Assembly (NCBI GenBank): GCA_018398585.1
Contig: JAGTTD010000018.1
Span: 6,703,501 to 6,767,500, forward strand
DNA: 64,000 nt
Direction: 5' to 3'
Source: Simmondsia chinensis
Lineage: Eukaryota > Streptophyta > Magnoliopsida > Caryophyllales > Simmondsiaceae
The position numbers and the translations under genes were made by a program. The stretch's first letter is position 1, and the number at the start of each line of letters is the position of its first letter. Shown piece by piece: positions 63,323 through 64,000 of this stretch. The notes beneath the pieces are model-generated. The model saw nothing but the letters and a program-made list of their open reading frames with translations, did not search any database and had not been told where the DNA came from.

Positions 63323-64000
63323 AATCTAAACGAGCTGTAATCAATTTCGAATATGAGTAGATCATCAGACGTTAAATTCATGTACGCCTCTAAGCACTGG
63401 TCCCGTAACCACAACGTGGAATTGGAATCATTAAACTATAAACATAAGCCATATTTAAAAAGTTAGTACTCCTTTGATTTTATTTTGGAAGAATGCTAAA
63501 AAAAACAAATTAGGTGCATATGTTTTTTTTTAGCATTGTACTTTCTAAGTTAAAAAAAATACTGTACTAATATTAGTGAAAGATTTTGGCACCGAATGGT
63601 AAAGAATGAACCCCACTTGCCGCCTTGTAAGTGAAAAAGAATGAATTTAATTTTGATAAAAAAAATAATTAATAAAATACCAAGCTATCTGTAGATGTAT
63701 TTTTTTTAGTAGTATACTTATAAAAGTAAACAAAAAAGTATGGTACTAGCCAAAATGAATATTTTTAACGACATGAACTAAGTTTTTAAGCAATAATGGT
63801 CACTTGCTCATATGCTTGTATCATTTATTATAATTCAATGTATTTTTGCTCAAACATACTAATGTGGAACATAATTTTGGTAATATATAAATATATTTTG
63901 TTAATTTATTTTCAAAATAAAGTATGTCGGTTGTGTATTTGATGTATCTAACACCAAGTAGGTATTGACACATACCATATTTAAGCCAAAACAAATCAAA
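63323..64000. other. AT-rich spacer at the right edge
   Basis: I see no gene, LTR or delimited repeat in these 678 bases. Confidence 0.5.

Overview
The window is repetitive plant DNA, most likely from a dicot. I found no convincing host protein-coding gene, tRNA gene, CRISPR array or bacterial feature. Almost every long reading frame belongs to an LTR retrotransposon or a non-LTR element, and most are broken. The plant assignment rests on the lineages present: Reina-type chromoviruses, Tat and Athila Ty3/Gypsy elements, several Copia elements, a plant-type RTE LINE, and a short element headed by plant-like 5S rRNA sequence.

Layout. 1-7758: a Copia-like or LARD-like host with a non-coding interior, split by a compact non-autonomous element (861-5522; 388-bp LTRs) that carries a long ORF of unknown origin between Reina-like termini. 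7822-23816: a 16-kb Tat element (gag, protease, RT, RNase H, second RNase H, integrase start, antisense gene). It is interrupted by a Reina element on the minus strand (10645-15856) and by a 900-bp TRIM-like element (20556-21455). 23817-32830: minus-strand Copia remnants, split by a second Reina element (27174-32697). 32831-35448: AT-rich spacer with a foldback element (33573-34092). 35449-40255: a decayed plus-strand Copia element. 40906-57279: a 16-kb Athila element that holds a 5S-rRNA-derived SINE (42916-43164), a GC-rich TRIM (44054-45115) and a nearly full-length RTE LINE (48824-52013). 57280-60560: spacer with a Tourist-like MITE and two foldback elements. 60560-63322: the 5' half of a minus-strand Copia element. 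63323-64000: AT-rich spacer.

Order of events. Nesting and LTR divergence agree. The Tat and Athila hosts have LTR pairs differing at roughly 15% of sites in the parts I compared. Their guests have pairs differing by about 2-4%. Eight insertions have recognisable target-site duplications.

Best leads. (1) A short stem-loop with loop GAGGAC lies just upstream of the polypurine tract or 3' LTR in Reina, Athila and the non-autonomous element; its stem sequence changes between lineages while pairing is kept. (2) The 861-5522 element looks like a parasite of Reina machinery carrying a foreign frame of about 926 codons split by one stop. (3) A 5S-rRNA SINE shares its 3' tail with an RTE LINE inside the same host. 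(4) Three foldback elements have internally repeated arms.
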